Assembly: GCF_021155765.1 (NCBI RefSeq)
Contig: NC_060118.1
Location: 6,882,001-6,946,000 of the forward strand
DNA: 64,000 bases
Origin: Diprion similis
Lineage: Eukaryota; Arthropoda; Insecta; Hymenoptera; Diprionidae
Reading direction: 5' to 3'
Shown: positions 35,308 to 55,010 of the stretch, in pieces
How positions within the stretch are numbered: the first letter of the stretch is position 1
Layout of the letters: each line of letters starts with the position of its first letter
Made by a program: the position numbers and the translations under genes
Notes under the pieces: model-generated
Told to the model about the DNA's origin: nothing
Seen by the model: only the letters and a program-made list of their open reading frames with translations
The model's database searches: none

Positions 35308-38300
35308 TGATTCCCAGAACAAGAACTTAAGTATTGCCCCCGCAAAACATATAGAAATAATAATTGAGCTGCTGTTGTCAATCTAAACTGTAATGCGATA
35401 CCTATTGTTATTACCTATTATTTATCTTCCTCGTGTATATGGAATAGATGCCTCAGCTTACCTTCAATAATCTGGTCTAATTAAAACTAAAGAAACCTGT
35501 AACACTAAAATGAATTCAATATGCCATGTAAAACAAGTTAATCTATTATACATTACATTCAATATATTATTTTCGATATTTTTAGACTGGAAGTAATGTA
35601 GACGTGTTCTGCCAGACGGTTCAAAGTATGGTAAATTATGTACAAATTGATGATAAAATTCGTGCATAAATATTTAGACAGACGAGTAGCGTTACAAAAG
35701 TTGCGAAATTACTACGCATTTATACCTGTTTATAAACCAGTGTGAGAAATGAAATCATTGAATTGTATTCTTCCAGATATCTCTAAGTCGGTTTATGCTT
35801 CTCTTTACTTACATTACTATTATCGTTGTTTTTATTCCTTAAATTTCATCCAGTCTTTATCTTACTCTTCAGCATTTTTCCTAAGAATTTACATGTTGTA
35901 GATGACATCACTGATAAAATAGGAAATAGTCAACAGCTCACCTTCCACACATCCGTCCTAAAAACAGAAAACATGCTGGTTCTTAAGACATTAGTTTTTA
36001 ATACCTATTTTTATACGAAATTAATTTCGGTACGTGCTTGAAAGAATTACAATAATTTGTACAGTCGATTATTATATACGACTTTTTGAGAAAAGATTAT
36101 TTCATGTTTCTTTTCTTTCCTATATATATATATATAAAAAAAAAGAATTCGGATTATTTCTAATCATTACCGATTTAGTTCGGTTTAATATATTGTATAT
36201 AATGATATAGTAATACTTTATACATACGTAAAATAATATTATTATAATTTTTCATTCTTTCTTTTTTTTTTGTATTCGATAGACACTTGTTCAGAACTTA
36301 TACGGTCTATACAATTATACATAAAATAAACTGAATACCCAACTATAGTGATAGAATATAAATTGTGAAAATAGTCAGCAAAATTTGAATGTAAGTCTGC
36401 AACTTTCGTACAAAATGTTGTATCTAAACCGGCCAATTTTGCTTGGAAAAATATTCAACATTTCTTTTTTTTTTTTATATATATATAAAGTTTGATCAAC
36501 TGTTGCTTCCAACAAAGTACGGAAAAACAAAAATCGTGAAATATTCCAATATGCAAACGCGCATCGAACCGAAACTTACGGCAGACGACAATTAGCTTAT
36601 TTATTTAAATTGTACTATGTCAATGATCAATAAATACTTGAATAAATCAGAGTTCATACGCTTTTTGGAATATGAAGTTCCATGACTTGTCCAGGTATTC
36701 CGGTCTGCAAATTGCGTTTTCGCTACACACTTTAGACTAATATTGTAAAGTATTTTATTGTACCAAAAGGACTTAGAAATTGGTGATCCGAAGGTCGCAC
36801 CCTCCCCTTGATAGTTTGGTGGTATGCAATTTGAAAAATACACCTGCATGTATAATAAGAATAATAAAATAGACTATATTATCATAAAATCTTTTTTTGT
36901 TTTGCATCTTATTTTCGTTTACCATAAATATAAACATATTTCACTATTCACTGGATCAAATTTATGATAAAATTATGAGCGTGTCATCATTCTGCAGCGC
37001 TATGTAAGTTCTATAAAAATTTACAGCCATTTTCAAAAGTTCATCAAATATTTATTAAATACCCAGATAATCAAATTTGCCTTTACACTGAATATTTGCT
37101 ATCGATAAGTTTTGTGCAGCAGATCTACAATAATAATTTTTGTATTATTCGTTGTGTAGCAAGACTTGCTTGCATTTAGCAGTTTTGTTGCTGTCAAATT
37201 TTGGTCAGAACAGTTTACTCTAATTTTGATAACAATTAGAGGACACACCTTGTACTAATATTACTAGCAACACGTTTCAATCGTTGCGGCTTTTTTGATC
37301 CGAATTTTACACACACGTTGTTATCTGGGTAGTTTAATAAATATTCATCACATGATATGTTACTCCACACCTACAGAGTATTTAAGAAAAAATTTGGGGA
37401 TACTGAGCAAATATTGTCATTCCAAATATTGTGATAACAATAAACTGTGTGAAAAAAAATGATACCTGTTCGTTCCTTTTTATGTTTGGAGATATTCAGC
37501 TAGAATTGCACATCAACTGTTTCACAGGGTGTGCAAGTTACACTTAATTTTCTAGAATTTTATAATAATTAAGTAAAGCCAAACTGGAAATTTTCAGAAC
37601 GAATTCAAATAGTAGAAAAAATATATACGTTATAGAAATAATCGATCTTATACAAAATCATAATTTCTACACTCAAATTTGCCATAGTAAAGAGATATCA
37701 GTGAGCGAAGGTGAATTCGGTAATCAATCTTTCGATTACAGTAATTGAAATAAAGTTTAAAATTCTTCTCTAAAGGTGACAGAGCAATATGCATGACCTT
37801 AAATATAATCTGATCATCTAACTTAGCAAAATAATGTGATTTTAATATAAAGTCGCACAAAGATTTTCACTACTTGGTAAGACGTTATCGTAGGTAATCA
37901 AATTAATTTTAATAAATAATAATCTAATCCATTGAGTTGACAATTTGGACAAGCTAATTCCAAATAGGTATTATAATCATTATTTGCGTCGAGTTCATTT
38001 AATATCGATTTACATCTGCGACGCGGGAATTGAATTTGAAAAAACTATACAAGTTCAAATTACTTTTATACTTAAGCTTATCAAAGATAAATAACTAAAA
38101 TAAGATAGATATTATTTAAATTCTATCTGTATACATAATATGAAGTTAAAAATGTGACTAGTTCGTAAGAAGTAAACGAAGAGAGTATTGAAGGAAAAAC
38201 GTAATTCAGTAACCGCAGGTACTTTCATTACTGCACCACAGATCACTTTACAAGTGTCTTTAATAATTGCAATAGACTAAAACAAGAAAGTTGAGATAAA

Positions 38301-38897
38301 AAATAGGAATAAAAACTTACATTTCAATCATCATTCGTTCTTACACTCTTTTCTGTTGACTAATATTACAGTATTTAAAAGGCATCAATTGTACAGCTCA
38401 TTAGTTAGTGCGTCATAGTGATTAGCTTCCTATGCTATTGCCAGAGAACTTGAAAAAATTTTCACACGGATCCTAAATCATTTCTCAGAGTGCCTAACGC
38501 TTAGAAAATCAATACACAATCCACTTATTCAAGTAATGGAAGTGGTATACTGTGCCCACTCAGAGACAAATTCTAATTGGGCTCCAAAAACCATGATATT
38601 ACAAGGGAAATTCATATTATCCAGCGGCTGGCTGTGGCATTTTCAGAGTTATTCATGTATAGAAGGGGAATTTAAATAGTGAATATTGAATATTTTATAG
38701 CAAAAATAAGTTCACTTTTTGACGCACCATATTCGTGTGATTTACTACATTCACAGGCTCGTGTGTGCCGATAGCAATTCAATTTGAAAATCTTGTCAAA
38801 AATAGCATAAAAACCGAATTTGGGATTTAAAAATTCCCTACAACATGAAGTAACAACGGTGACGATTCTTGTCTCGGAATCAATAGTCACATAGTAA
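35308..38897. other. Intergenic DNA between convergent Shc and FEM1B
   Basis: This 3.6-kb AT-rich stretch contains TATATA and poly-T tracts (near 36120-36136 and 36465-36487). It presumably holds the 3' UTRs of both genes. No coding or RNA gene signal seen. Confidence 0.5.
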
Positions 38898-44237
<5,340 letters not shown>

Positions 44238-44364
44238 GGCTTTCGGAGCTGGATCCATTTCCGAAGACGTACGCGTGTCCGCCGAAATTTTTTCAAGGTT
44301 TCTTTCTTTCTTTGTTTCGCCAGAGGCACGGGCGGCAATCAGAAATAAAATCGTATCATCGCTA

Positions 44365-44384
44365 ACGACGACGACGACGACGAC
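44365..44384. repeat. ACG trinucleotide microsatellite
   Basis: Six tandem ACG units sit about 130 bp upstream of the FEM1B start codon, probably in its 5' UTR or promoter. Confidence 0.7.
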
Positions 44385-46844
44385 TGCGCGATTGTTAACC
44401 TCAAAACTGACTGAACATCGCGCCCGTTTCCCGTATTAATACTCGTGGCGATGATCCGACGTCTATTTTTATAGATATATTTACATGGAATAAGCACGCA
44501 CACAGAGAATGTATTGATTCGACGTTGCAAAAATAGTCAACGCTCCACAATTTGCCTGCGCCTAAATCTTTCCTTTCTCCGTACCCTTCAACTCTTTTCC
44601 TCTCCTGAGTTGTAGGCTTTCTTTACTTAAAATGCAGTCTCGGTTTATCGAACGATTATTATCATTCAACCGACACTTATCGCACACGACTGATAATTCA
44701 TTTGTATTATTATGAGACAGTAGAGTTATTCAATATTCATATTAATCCATGGTACTGTGACTGTAGTGATTGATGACACTTATGAAAATAGTATCTCTTG
44801 AGATATTAATCTTGTGATCTTCTTCTTCTACCTTCTTCTTTTTGCCGTTGTCCTCTTCTATCTTGTGTGTTTTGTGCACTGTCGATATTAGGGTCTGTTT
44901 TCATAATATTTGTTTTCCGAACGCCAGTTTCTGATCCGCAACTGTTTTTTTGTTCGCCATGTGATTGTCACTTTGCAATCCGGCAACTGGTGGGAAAAAT
45001 TAAACTAATGTAACCAGACTAACAGCGATCATTGCCGGTATTTTTTCACGTGTGACTGATTGAACGAGTATTTAATTGATTGTATATCATCAATTTGGGT
45101 AACAATAGTATTTTGACAACCAGATTTCACGATTTACGCCTGAAAAATTGAAAACTAAGAATATGTGGTAACAAAATGGCGCCAACAACCAGGTTCTGAC
45201 GTCATAGAGACATTTCCCAATTTCTAGGAGACGATTGTCAGAGCACTTTCATGCCATAGCACGATTATGATTGGCTGAAAACTCGCCCGGAAAGTAAGAG
45301 ACAAGGAGAAAACGGGATTCCAACCGGTTTACCAGCAAAAAAGTGGGCCCAATTTCGACTCTTTTCATTGAGAAGGAACTATAATCCCTGTTTTGTACTG
45401 TCGAAAGGAGCGCTCACTCTAAGAGCAGTAGAACAGCAGTGACAACAGTAATATAATATGAGGTAAATGAGAACAATGAACAAACCAAAATATGGGCTGA
45501 CGACACAACTCAAAACGGAGCAGTGACCAGCGAAGACTACCGCTCTGGCTCGACGCTGTTTATAAACTGACTGAGCGCTCCGGCGAGTCGGTGTAGAAAC
45601 AAATGTGAAAAGGGAGCCCTCTACTGGCCGGAAAACGACTTAGCCGGAAGCCACCGACCCGTCTTATACCTGCCTGGCGTTGACTTTGTCATTGAATGTC
45701 AGATTTTGCTCTGAATTGTGTCGTTGGTATGCGCGGAACACTAGGCACTGACAGATTTCTCGCAAAGAAATAAGACTAAAATTACTCTTGACAATTTCTT
45801 TTTAAGTCAACGGCTTTTGAATTAGAGCCGTTTGAAATCCACCAATCACAGCACAGATGGGCTAGCGCGCCCGACCCCATCTGCACGCTGTGATTGGTGG
45901 ACTTCAAGCGGCTCTAACTAAAAAACCGTTGCTTGAAAAAAAAAATGTCAAAAGCAATTTTTTTCTTATTTCTTTACAAGGAATCCGCCTATGCCCGGTG
46001 GTCCCCTGATACCGGGCCACCCTGTATTTTACTTGATTCATTAATAATTGAAATCAATAATTGCTTCCATTTCTTAATGCATCATTAGTGACCGATTTAA
46101 AGCTAAATAAAATAAAGTTAGAATACGATTACAAATATATGGAATCATGTATTTGAACTAAATGACAATTTTATTTTTTTTATCACGTACCTTCCTACGA
46201 AACGAAAGATTATCTGACCTATCGATATTACCAAGCACATAGGGGGTTTAATCGGGCTCTGAAATGAGTTTAAACCTTAGAGCATATTTAACTTCCGCAT
46301 GGCTAAACCATATATTTCAGTGGGATAAACTGTAAGAGACAAACCATGAGCACGCACGGCTCACGACAACTTCAGCTGTACTTGTCTAAAACTACAGAGT
46401 TAAACCTGGCGTATAGACCAGGCATTATGGGAATTCAATTATGTTAAATCGAGTCAGCATAGCAGAATACTGCAATTACCGCAACTTCAGCTTATCTTAC
46501 TATTCCTGTACAGGACCTGTGGAGCATGGTCATGAGCATATTAGTCTCAATATTCACTCAACTCATGCTGTTAAATCAGTCGTTGACTGAAGAATGTATA
46601 GTCAACGACTGTCAACAAACCAGTAAAATGATGGAACGTGGTTCCGTTGCGCGCTTTGAATCAACTCGCAAGACTTCGACCTTCGATTTCGATAATCGCA
46701 CTTCAGCAATCGATTGTTCGAGAGAGGGAATTTTTGTATACGATAAATAGACCGACACAATTGTATAACATGAGCGTATGATGATAAAAGATATCATAGA
46801 CCGTGAGTGCAAAATATATCGCTATCTTATACCACACAGGAAAC
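44385..46844. other. Upstream region of FEM1B and the WD-repeat gene
   Basis: Divergent promoter space with more GC than average at 45200-45670. It contains one foldback element (45740-46026). An open frame of about 80 codons follows a CTGTACAG acceptor-like site at 46506-46515 and ends in TAG at 46750; its protein shows no family signal and it could not be joined to the WD gene. Confidence 0.4.
45740..46026. mobile_element. Foldback element with ACAGGGTG-type right end
   Basis: 45764-45866 and 45890-45990 are inverted copies: AAAGAAATAAGA, GAGCCG and TCCACCAATCACAGC on one arm, their complements on the other, around a GC-rich loop with CGCGCC. The right margin reads CCACCCTGTATT, the complement of the ACAGGGTG end also seen at 20014-20024. 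The left margin is less clear. No transposase. Confidence 0.65.
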
Positions 46845-49800
46845 ATGTCCGAGTCATATTTGGATCGTGAAGAAAAAGAACTGGAATGGAAAAGGAAAGT
46901 AACGGAGATGCGAGAGCGATTGAAAAGTCGCCTTGACGAAAATACGATTGAGGGTAAACGGGACGATAACTTGTTTCACGGTATGAAATTAGTATCGTCG
47001 ACAACGATGCTCGGAAATTTTACGGAAATTTGTTACTGTGAGGAAACCCAAGTAGGTTGATAAATATTACTGCCTGCTTATTATAAATCTTACTATGAGA
47101 AAATTAATTTTCACGCGTGCTAATGTACAGTTCAATTAACCGTTTGTCTGCAATAATTTAACAGGAATATTTAGTCATCGAACCATCAAACATGCTGAGA
47201 TTTTCAGTGCAGGCTAAACTTATTCAGCCCTCGTATCCACTCAGCAGTACGATGTTGTTTACTAAACTATTATGGTGTCAAAAAGCTAAGGTACTAATTG
47301 GATACCTACCAAACGACGACATAATCTGGCTCATGACTTCGTTCTGCATGCTCTACCAAGTCATTCGTAACGAATTTCGGATCGCCAACATATTCTATGA
47401 GCCTATAACAAACGAAATCATTGTAGCAGGGCACAACAAAGTTACGGTATAAAATTGTGCAAGAACTGTAATTGTAAAAATGGTTGTAATAGCTATTTAT
47501 GTGGCATGCCCGTAAACCGCCTGTTTCTTTGGCAAGGATAAAAATTTCAGGACGAGCTGAAGGCGAGCCGGAAGTGAGTACTGAAATTATCCAAGCCAAA
47601 TAACGGTTCAAGGGCACATACAATATTTTTTACGGTATGGGCATTGAAAAGCAAAACGAAGAGTGAGATTATGTCGCGATCTGTTCGACGAAGCTACTTT
47701 ATTCGGCAGTTTGGGATGCGCACTTCGAACTGCGCATCAAAACTGCGGAATAAAGACTTTATCCCGCAACTTTGTTCGCCGTATACAGCGTCACTTTACA
47801 GAACGAAAACTGCCACAAAAAGTGGACTTTTCAATGCCCATGCCGTAAAAATACAATTTTTTACTTTAGAATGAGACCTCATAAAGATACGAAATTTTTG
47901 CATCACATACGTCTTACTTTCAACTTCACCATCTTCCAGTCTTTCATTTTCTGGTTACTTCATTATGATTGAGTTACACCCAACTAACATCCATGCAAGA
48001 ATTTTTCCTGCAGTGTATTATAATTAAAAATTCAAATTAATTTTTCGGCAATCATTGAGACTAAAATAGATTATGCGAAATATTGTTATTTTACTGGTAA
48101 AAAAATTAATAGCCCGTAGTAAACTGCAATTCCTGCGTTTTTTCATGCAGGTCAACAAATATGTTGGCTTGCTATTCATTGTATATGAGACCATTTATAA
48201 TAAGTATATAGGTATAAGCAAAAACCACGTTTTAGATTCGCGATTTTATTTTTCGAATTTAAGGATAACTTTTACTTGATAACGCAGTGATAACTGAAAT
48301 AAACAACGGATTCTGATGACCTACTGTATGAAATCTTTATTCTAATAAAATGGACGTACTGACTTCCAGAGATTCCCACTAGCGAACAAAGAGTCGATTA
48401 TGAATCCTTGGAAGACAATGGCTTACATAGACAGCGAGTATGGAACACTTTGGAAATTGGAATGCATGTCGTTAATTCCTGCGAGTACATGTGCGTATGA
48501 TGCGTTGAGTATCTGTAGCAAAATTGATCGACGTTGACAAAGTGATATATTTGGAACATATCTGATTATATTTATCCTGATATAGTTGGAAACGATAGAC
48601 AATGTTACTCGACAATGCCAGACTCACTTGAGTTTGGATAGAGGTATCCGATCCCAGTAGCACTGCCTGTTGAGACTAACTATACACATGTACCTATGAT
48701 ACATCTCGTAATGATAATATATTAAAGAATTTTATAACAAGTAGCATCGATCAGACTGGCTGGCTCTTATATGACCACTATTTACATACTGCCGTTGGAA
48801 CCTTTGAAAGAAAAGGAAGACATCGTTCCAGTAATGTTTCTAGCCCGCCATCCGGGTGCTACAGAAGCTGCCATAACAGCACTGCTCTTCCAAGATACAA
48901 GCCAGTGGATTATAACTGGAGACGAGCAAGGAAATGGTACCATTGCACTATACGAGCTTCGAAAATATTTCAGGCCTCACATATTAAGTCTCTCAACCGT
49001 TTAGTCATGGGTTGGGACCTTGAATTGCATTGCACAATGAGCTGTCCCGGTGGTCATAAGGGATACGTTCAACAGATAGTAGTTCATCCCTCGATCTGTG
49101 GATTCATTACATGTGGCGAAGACAACGTGCTCCAAATATGGAGCTGCAATCTGAGAGGAAAGGTCTAACACTCGCAAACTGTACTGTATAAAAAACATAC
49201 ATTCTCTAGTTTGTTTAAGAGGATGTCTACACATATACATCATGGAAAAGATGGGTGAAATTTGGGAACTTATACCTCTTCCCAATTATTCAATTCGATT
49301 GGGTAGTTTTTTATTCAAATTATGCATATCGAGCTTCATCCACATGTGATTTTTGTATAATCAAATTGAATTGGTTGTTGCAAGAAAAACTCTCAAAAGT
49401 CATCCACTTTTTCAGCAGTCCTTAACTTATTCTTTTGAAATTGTATGCAACTCTTTAAATCTCTACATCACAATTATTTCATTACCATCACAGCTGGAAT
49501 CGTTCTCTGACATCGGCGACATACAGGGAATCGCAATTAACAAGTCAGCTGCGGCTATAGCAACCCTAGGGCAAAAATTAAACTGCTTCAACATGCATCA
49601 GTTATACACATTCTACGCTGCTCTGTCGTAAGACTTGTGTTCGATATGAGTTGATGAATAAATTTTCATAAACAGTACTACGAACGTCATATCCCATTTC
49701 ACCCACAGAGAATCTGCGACAGAAATAATATCAACTATGAATCCGATGTATTCGACCAGGGTGATTGTGAGAAGTGCAGATAATACTATTCGCATTTTAA

Positions 49801-52800
49801 GCTCTCAGACTGGAAAGCAAATTAATCTTCAAATATTACCAAAGACTTTGAATCTGGTATCAATGGCATACAGTGGAAATAGAGGTGGCTAACAATCACT
49901 TCACATACAGTAGAAACACTAAGTGACTGTTAAAAATGAAGTATCTTTTGATTACAGAAAGATTATATACAATTATATTAAAGACTGGCGAGGTTCTTGT
50001 CAGCAATACGCAAGTGAATCCCATGGAATTCAAGTAAACACCATTTTGTAATACAATTCTCAACATTGCTTCAGATAATAATGTACCTTTTATGCAGACA
50101 TGTTTGGGTGTCAGATAGAGATGTTATAACATGTATCACGGCATATGAATATTACGAAGAAATTCGCGGATACGATGGCCAACCACAAAGTAATTTATCA
50201 CACCTGGTACAGTAACAAGCTCAGTATAAACGACACCAAATTTCTTACCGATTGTCTCCAGATCCACGAGTGATTTATCCAAAATATACCCTAGTTTTTG
50301 TGGGAACACAGAATGGGGCTATTTTAAATGTCGATGAGCAAAGTGGGAAACATGAAAGCACATTTGCGGTGAATATTTCGAAGTTAAATATTCGAAAATA
50401 ATTCCTTGGTAGTCGTTGTGATAATTATATTTTCATATCGCAGGCTCATAACGGACCAGTAGCAAAAATATGGTCATCGACTATATCGCGGCTTGTTGTA
50501 TCTGTGGGAGTGGACAAAAGTGTTAAAGTTTGGCGAGTATTTCCTGACTTGGAAGTTCCATTAGCCTTGGCACACTCAATTTATTGTACAGTTCCGATAA
50601 CGCACGTTGTTTCCATGGGGTGAGTCGTGCCTTCACTGCTTGTACTTTAAATTTTACAAAAACCTCTGACTGCACGCCATAAAAAAATGACTTGTTTCAT
50701 ATAGAAAGTTTTGAAAATTACATACATGTATGTGTAACGCTTGTACAGATCAGTAATTTGCATGGCAAGTAGCAGCCCTCTGACTCCGATGCATCAATTA
50801 TTCATGTTCGACATGGTGGAATCAGGTACCTGATTGTCAATGTTCAAACTGCACAAGTGACTCTACATTGGATTATCTGTTAGTTCGAGTAGATCATCAT
50901 TCGACGAAAGATCATACCGATTTGATAGTGGACATGGCAGTTTCGGAATCCCTCCAAATCTGTGCAACGTCATCTATGGACAACACGATACGTCTCTGGG
51001 ACCACCAGAATATACTTATTAAAGTAAAAATCTAAAAGTCAAGCATAAGTAATTGAATGTGTATACGTCAATGTGAGACGGTTCTTCAACTTTTAGGTGT
51101 TAGAAATAAACACATGTGCCAACAACATCAGTTTCTCCTCTTTGCGAGGAGATATCGTCTTTGGCGCTGGGAGACATTTGTACAGAATTTCGTATCGTCA
51201 TTGTAAGAATGCATTACTCTGTACTTTAAAAAACGCAACATAGATATCAAGAGTTGATATTGTAGTTCGTTTTCAAACCATTTACAACTCATTACTCATG
51301 TATGTTTTATTGAGTAGATCTATCGCCAAAGTACAGAGCTCGCATACTGATGAATGGAATACCTGAAGAAAGTGAAGAAGAGGCGGTACTTGAAAACAAA
51401 GACTATAGAGTCTATGAAAGTATTGTAGATCGAGAATTTTTGTTACATCCTGTTAGCAGTGCACCCCTTGGGTCGTTGGACATCAGTGACGGTGACGCAC
51501 CTCGCTTGGAATTAATGATCCAGGGGCAAATGTATGCTCAGTTACAACGCAGAGATCAGGGTATGAGCAAACCCTGTTCATATGGTGGCGATTTACATGT
51601 GAAATGTTGTGACTACGTTAGCTTAATTTGAATTTCAGACATAATCAGCATAAAGAAAGGTGAAATAAAGGCGGTGAAATTAGTGACAGGAAAGTCGCTC
51701 ATGAATCAAGAAGCTTGGGAAAAATATCTCGATGATATGTTGGGGAGATCGAATAAAACAAGCACAGAAGTACCGCCGTATGATGTTTGGGCTATGGTTG
51801 AAAAGTACAAAACTGTGAAAAGATATTACAATAAACCTGGAATATTCAAAATGTTTTACGGTAAGCATCGAAATCAAAATACAGAAATTACACAAAGGCT
51901 ACGAAGTACCGTTAGACGTAGTTCTGATATATATGGGCATTTCTCAAACCTTCCTTATACTAGAAAATAATAAGCTAGCTGTTCATCAATAAGCATAATA
52001 CCATTAATATTTTTAAATATTTTTTAATGAAAATCAGGCTACAGTATTGAAAAATTCCCGGAATATCCAGAAGCTGTACCTAATGAAGTACAGCATCCGC
52101 ATTTGCGATTGTTTGGCTTCCTGCCAAATTCAGTAATCTATAAATTGTTTGGCATCGAAGACGTTGAACCGCCTCCACCGGTACCAGAGCCAAAACCTCT
52201 GCTAAAATATGAATATCCTCCAAAGTTTCTGGTAATTATTCAATCGAATATGAAAAAACTTTTTGATTAACAGAAAACAGTCTCGGTATTGATGTTTTTA
52301 TTCCTTAATCGTTAGTTGGACCAGCTGCATGAAACAGATTCCTCGCGTTTAGACTCAAACGTTGAAATGACACCGTCGCAACTGATAAATCTAACAAATG
52401 TTAAGGATGTTGATTCAGAAACCACAGTACTCAGAGTTTCTGTTCGTGAGTATGATGTACAAATTACATGAATAATATTCACCAAGAAATGTGTGTAGTT
52501 TTAACTTTTTGGGAGTAATAATGACGTTTGTTGTTACGGAAGCTGGAGATCAAAATCCGTTTGTAAAAGCGGGACAATCTGTATCTCAATATCGATATAA
52601 TTCGAAGACGAAACGTTGTAGAACACGAAGAGGTGAGTTTGAAGAATAATGCATCATTTATTTACTGTTGAAACATATTTTTCTTGAAAGAAAACATTTT
52701 CAACCTTTTTTTTTTGCCTATCTGTCTTCAGTGTATCATGATCGTGTTGATAGGAAAAAAAGAAGCGTGAAAAAGACATTGAAAAGAAAGAATAAACCGT

Positions 52801-54968
52801 GTGGTAAGAAATTAGGAATACCTTTGCTGTAGGTTTAATTTTTTTGCAGCAGTAATTTAATACTCGCTGTTTTCAAAAGGTATATTCTATTATTATTTAA
52901 CCAGATGAAATTATTCCAGAGATATTTTGATCTCTCAACGAATTTGTCGTGTTTAGTTCATTTTGATTATTTGCCACTGCAGTAGGTTCCGGAATCCCAT
53001 TGACTGTAGAGAAAATCATTAACGAAGATCAAGAAAAACTTGAAATGATCTTGTCACAAAAGACAGCGAACCAATCACACGTAGATCATTTTTGCAAGGT
53101 GCTCAGTAGTTTCAACTTAACACGTACAGACATATCTGCAATTACTTTTGAACGTGGTAAAGTTAATGTACCAAGCCAAGAAGAATCCATACTCTCAAGA
53201 TGTGAAAATATCTGCGGTAATTTGAGAACTTGAAACATTTCTTTATTATTAGTTATCCTTCTGGTCACTCCTATTCAATCGAAATGTTTGTTCGTTGTGG
53301 GATTCTGTACTAGGTACCAAAAAGAAACATCTGATTGTAAATAAGAGGACGAAATTCAAAAAGGCATTGCCTTCAAAGAAGAAACGAAAGAAAGAAAATT
53401 GTCGCGAGGTTCGAACATATTAATAGAATTTTTAATTCAATTGAAAATTATTTTTGCGTATTGTGAGCAATAAGATATATAAATATATTTCAGACGCTAC
53501 CAGAAGAATTCTCGAATATAGATTTCCTCGCTAGATTGGGCATAAAAGAAATAGTTTTACAACTGGAAAGCATCAAACAGAGAATCAAAAACAATTACGG
53601 TTCCATTTCAACTCTTCATGATAACAAGGTAGTACTAAAATACTCTAAGTCCTGTTTAATTCTATGCAATTACTACAGATTAATTTCCATAGATCAAAGA
53701 TGCTTTGATGGTGCTTCTGGCCAGGTTCGTGAATAGCCCATCTTCGTTTTCAGTAATATTGAAGTTACTGAATGTCATACCAGGAAACGACATTGACATC
53801 ATCGGGTTTCTGTGCACAATTTTTATAATTACATCACGACGAACGATCAGGTGATACATATGCAAAACTTACCAAAAGCTCCAACTGACATAGACGTGAA
53901 ATGAGCATTGAAATTATTTGAATTGTTCTTATTCACATGTTTAGAAAATCGGTCTTGAAATATTTGAAGAATCATGGACTACGAGACCCCCAAAAAGTAC
54001 TGACCAAACAGTTACTTATTGTAAAAAAGGTGATGGATACCACAAACTTGTTTGAGGTGAAGAAATTTGTCTCCCGAATGATCAGTGATTGGATCTACAC
54101 TTTAGAGAAACATGTTGCTTTAATTGCCAAAGATATCGAATATAGCGACAGCTCCAAGCGAGTAAGATTAATTTGGTATTCAGATTAAAAATATACATGT
54201 CACAACGTAGTTTGTTCCAGATGTTCCTTTTGATTATCTCCATATTTGTGCTACTAACTCAAGTCTGTGCATGACTGACTTATAATTAGAAATAAAAAGA
54301 TTACCATAATTTAACAAGTAATTTATCAATTTTATTGTATGATTCAGGTGAAAACCGCCATAAAAACGGAAGGAAACCCACTTACATCAGAAAAATTTAA
54401 AAAAGGCAGAAATTTAGGTGCAATTGATTTTAAGGATAACGAATGCACAAAAGAAATAGATCAAATGTATGAAAAATGGGGTGGCGCTGATGGGCATGAT
54501 GGCTGTGGTAGGAAACACAGATGAGCCTTGAACACAATTTCTTCAAACCTATATTGCCCAACAGGGATTGAATCAAAATGAATGTTTTTATATTTGATTC
54601 TAGTTATGTGGAAAGATTTGAATGAAGAAATAGTTGTCTCACCTATCGAAGGAATTAATTATTTTTGTGAGATAAATATTGAATTTTCAAATGCAGCAAA
54701 ACATCCTCAACAATCATCCCAGCATACATGCGGAAGCAATTCGAAAGGCAAGGTATGTGAAATCAATATAAATCTAACTAAAAATATTCATAACAGTGAA
54801 ATACAATTTACAAGATTACTGAATAACTTTAAGTATCACTATAATATAAACTACGAATCAGACTTAACAAAGGTGTCTTATTTAGAATTGGCAATTCTTG
54901 AGTGTAACATTATTCGATAGGATTTAATTACTTTCTCATTACAGGTCGAATCGGCCTTTACAAAGTAA
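46845..54968 (+). CDS. Large WD40-repeat protein (about 1384 aa), family not identified
   Basis: Exons joined by frame: 46845-47051, 47165-47446, 48372-48490, 48755-48936, 49005-49162, 49494-49627, 49709-49884, 49958-50033, 50098-50189, 50262-50368, 50444-50619, 50749-50825, 50884-51023, 51097-51202, 51318-51560, 51639-51860, 52038-52231, 52316-52445, 52543-52632, 52732-52803, 52983-53216, 53314-53408, 53494-53628, 53693-53850, 53945-54161, 54348-54507, 54604-54752, 54945-54968. They total 4155 nt. After a charged N terminus come WD blades (LAGSYMTTIYIL, WIITGDEQGNVMGWDLE, FITCGEDNVLQIWS, SADNTIRILSS, GVDKSVKVWRV, ATSSMDNTIRLWD), enough for about two propellers. Then follow a Pro-rich segment (EPPPPVPEPKP), Lys-rich linkers and a helical tail. 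This layout recalls WDR87/WDR97-like or axonemal WD proteins; no firm assignment. The join 47446-48372 and the start codon are the weakest points. Confidence 0.75.
47626..47851. mobile_element. 226-bp MITE within an intron of the WD-repeat gene
   Basis: The ends are TTTTTACGGTATGGGCATTG and the complement of CAATGCCCATGCCGTAAAAA (one mismatch). Internal pieces are also self-complementary (GCGCACTTCGAACTGCGC region). Two overlapping plus-strand frames inside arise from the element and are not exons. Confidence 0.75.
49221..49425. mobile_element. MITE of the three-member family (copy 2), in an intron
   Basis: The left arm (GATGGGTGAAATTTGGGAAC, then CCCAATTATTCAATTCGATT) is mirrored by 49365-49420 (AACTCTCAAAAGTCATCCAC, TTTTTCAGC). 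It lies in the intron between WD-gene exons 49005-49162 and 49494-49627. This copy is short, with little internal sequence. Confidence 0.65.
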
Positions 54969-55010
54969 ATAAGTGTTACACGAGTAATCAAAGAACCAGA
55001 TTTATAAAAT

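Noticed and set aside
46526-46750. 74-codon plus-strand frame upstream of the WD gene
   Set aside because: It cannot be spliced in frame to the next exon with a clear donor, and another frame of the same bases is also open; no homology recognised.
47551-47573. 23-nt candidate exon with good TTTCAG acceptor and GTGAGT donor
   Set aside because: Including it shifts the following exon into a frame with a stop; direct joining of 47446 to 48372 keeps the frame. Only cDNA could settle it.
48903-48975. Apparent frameshift in the WD-repeat gene
   Set aside because: A 68-bp GT-AG intron (48937-49004) joins the frames in phase 1 and restores a normal WD blade, so no frameshift is needed.
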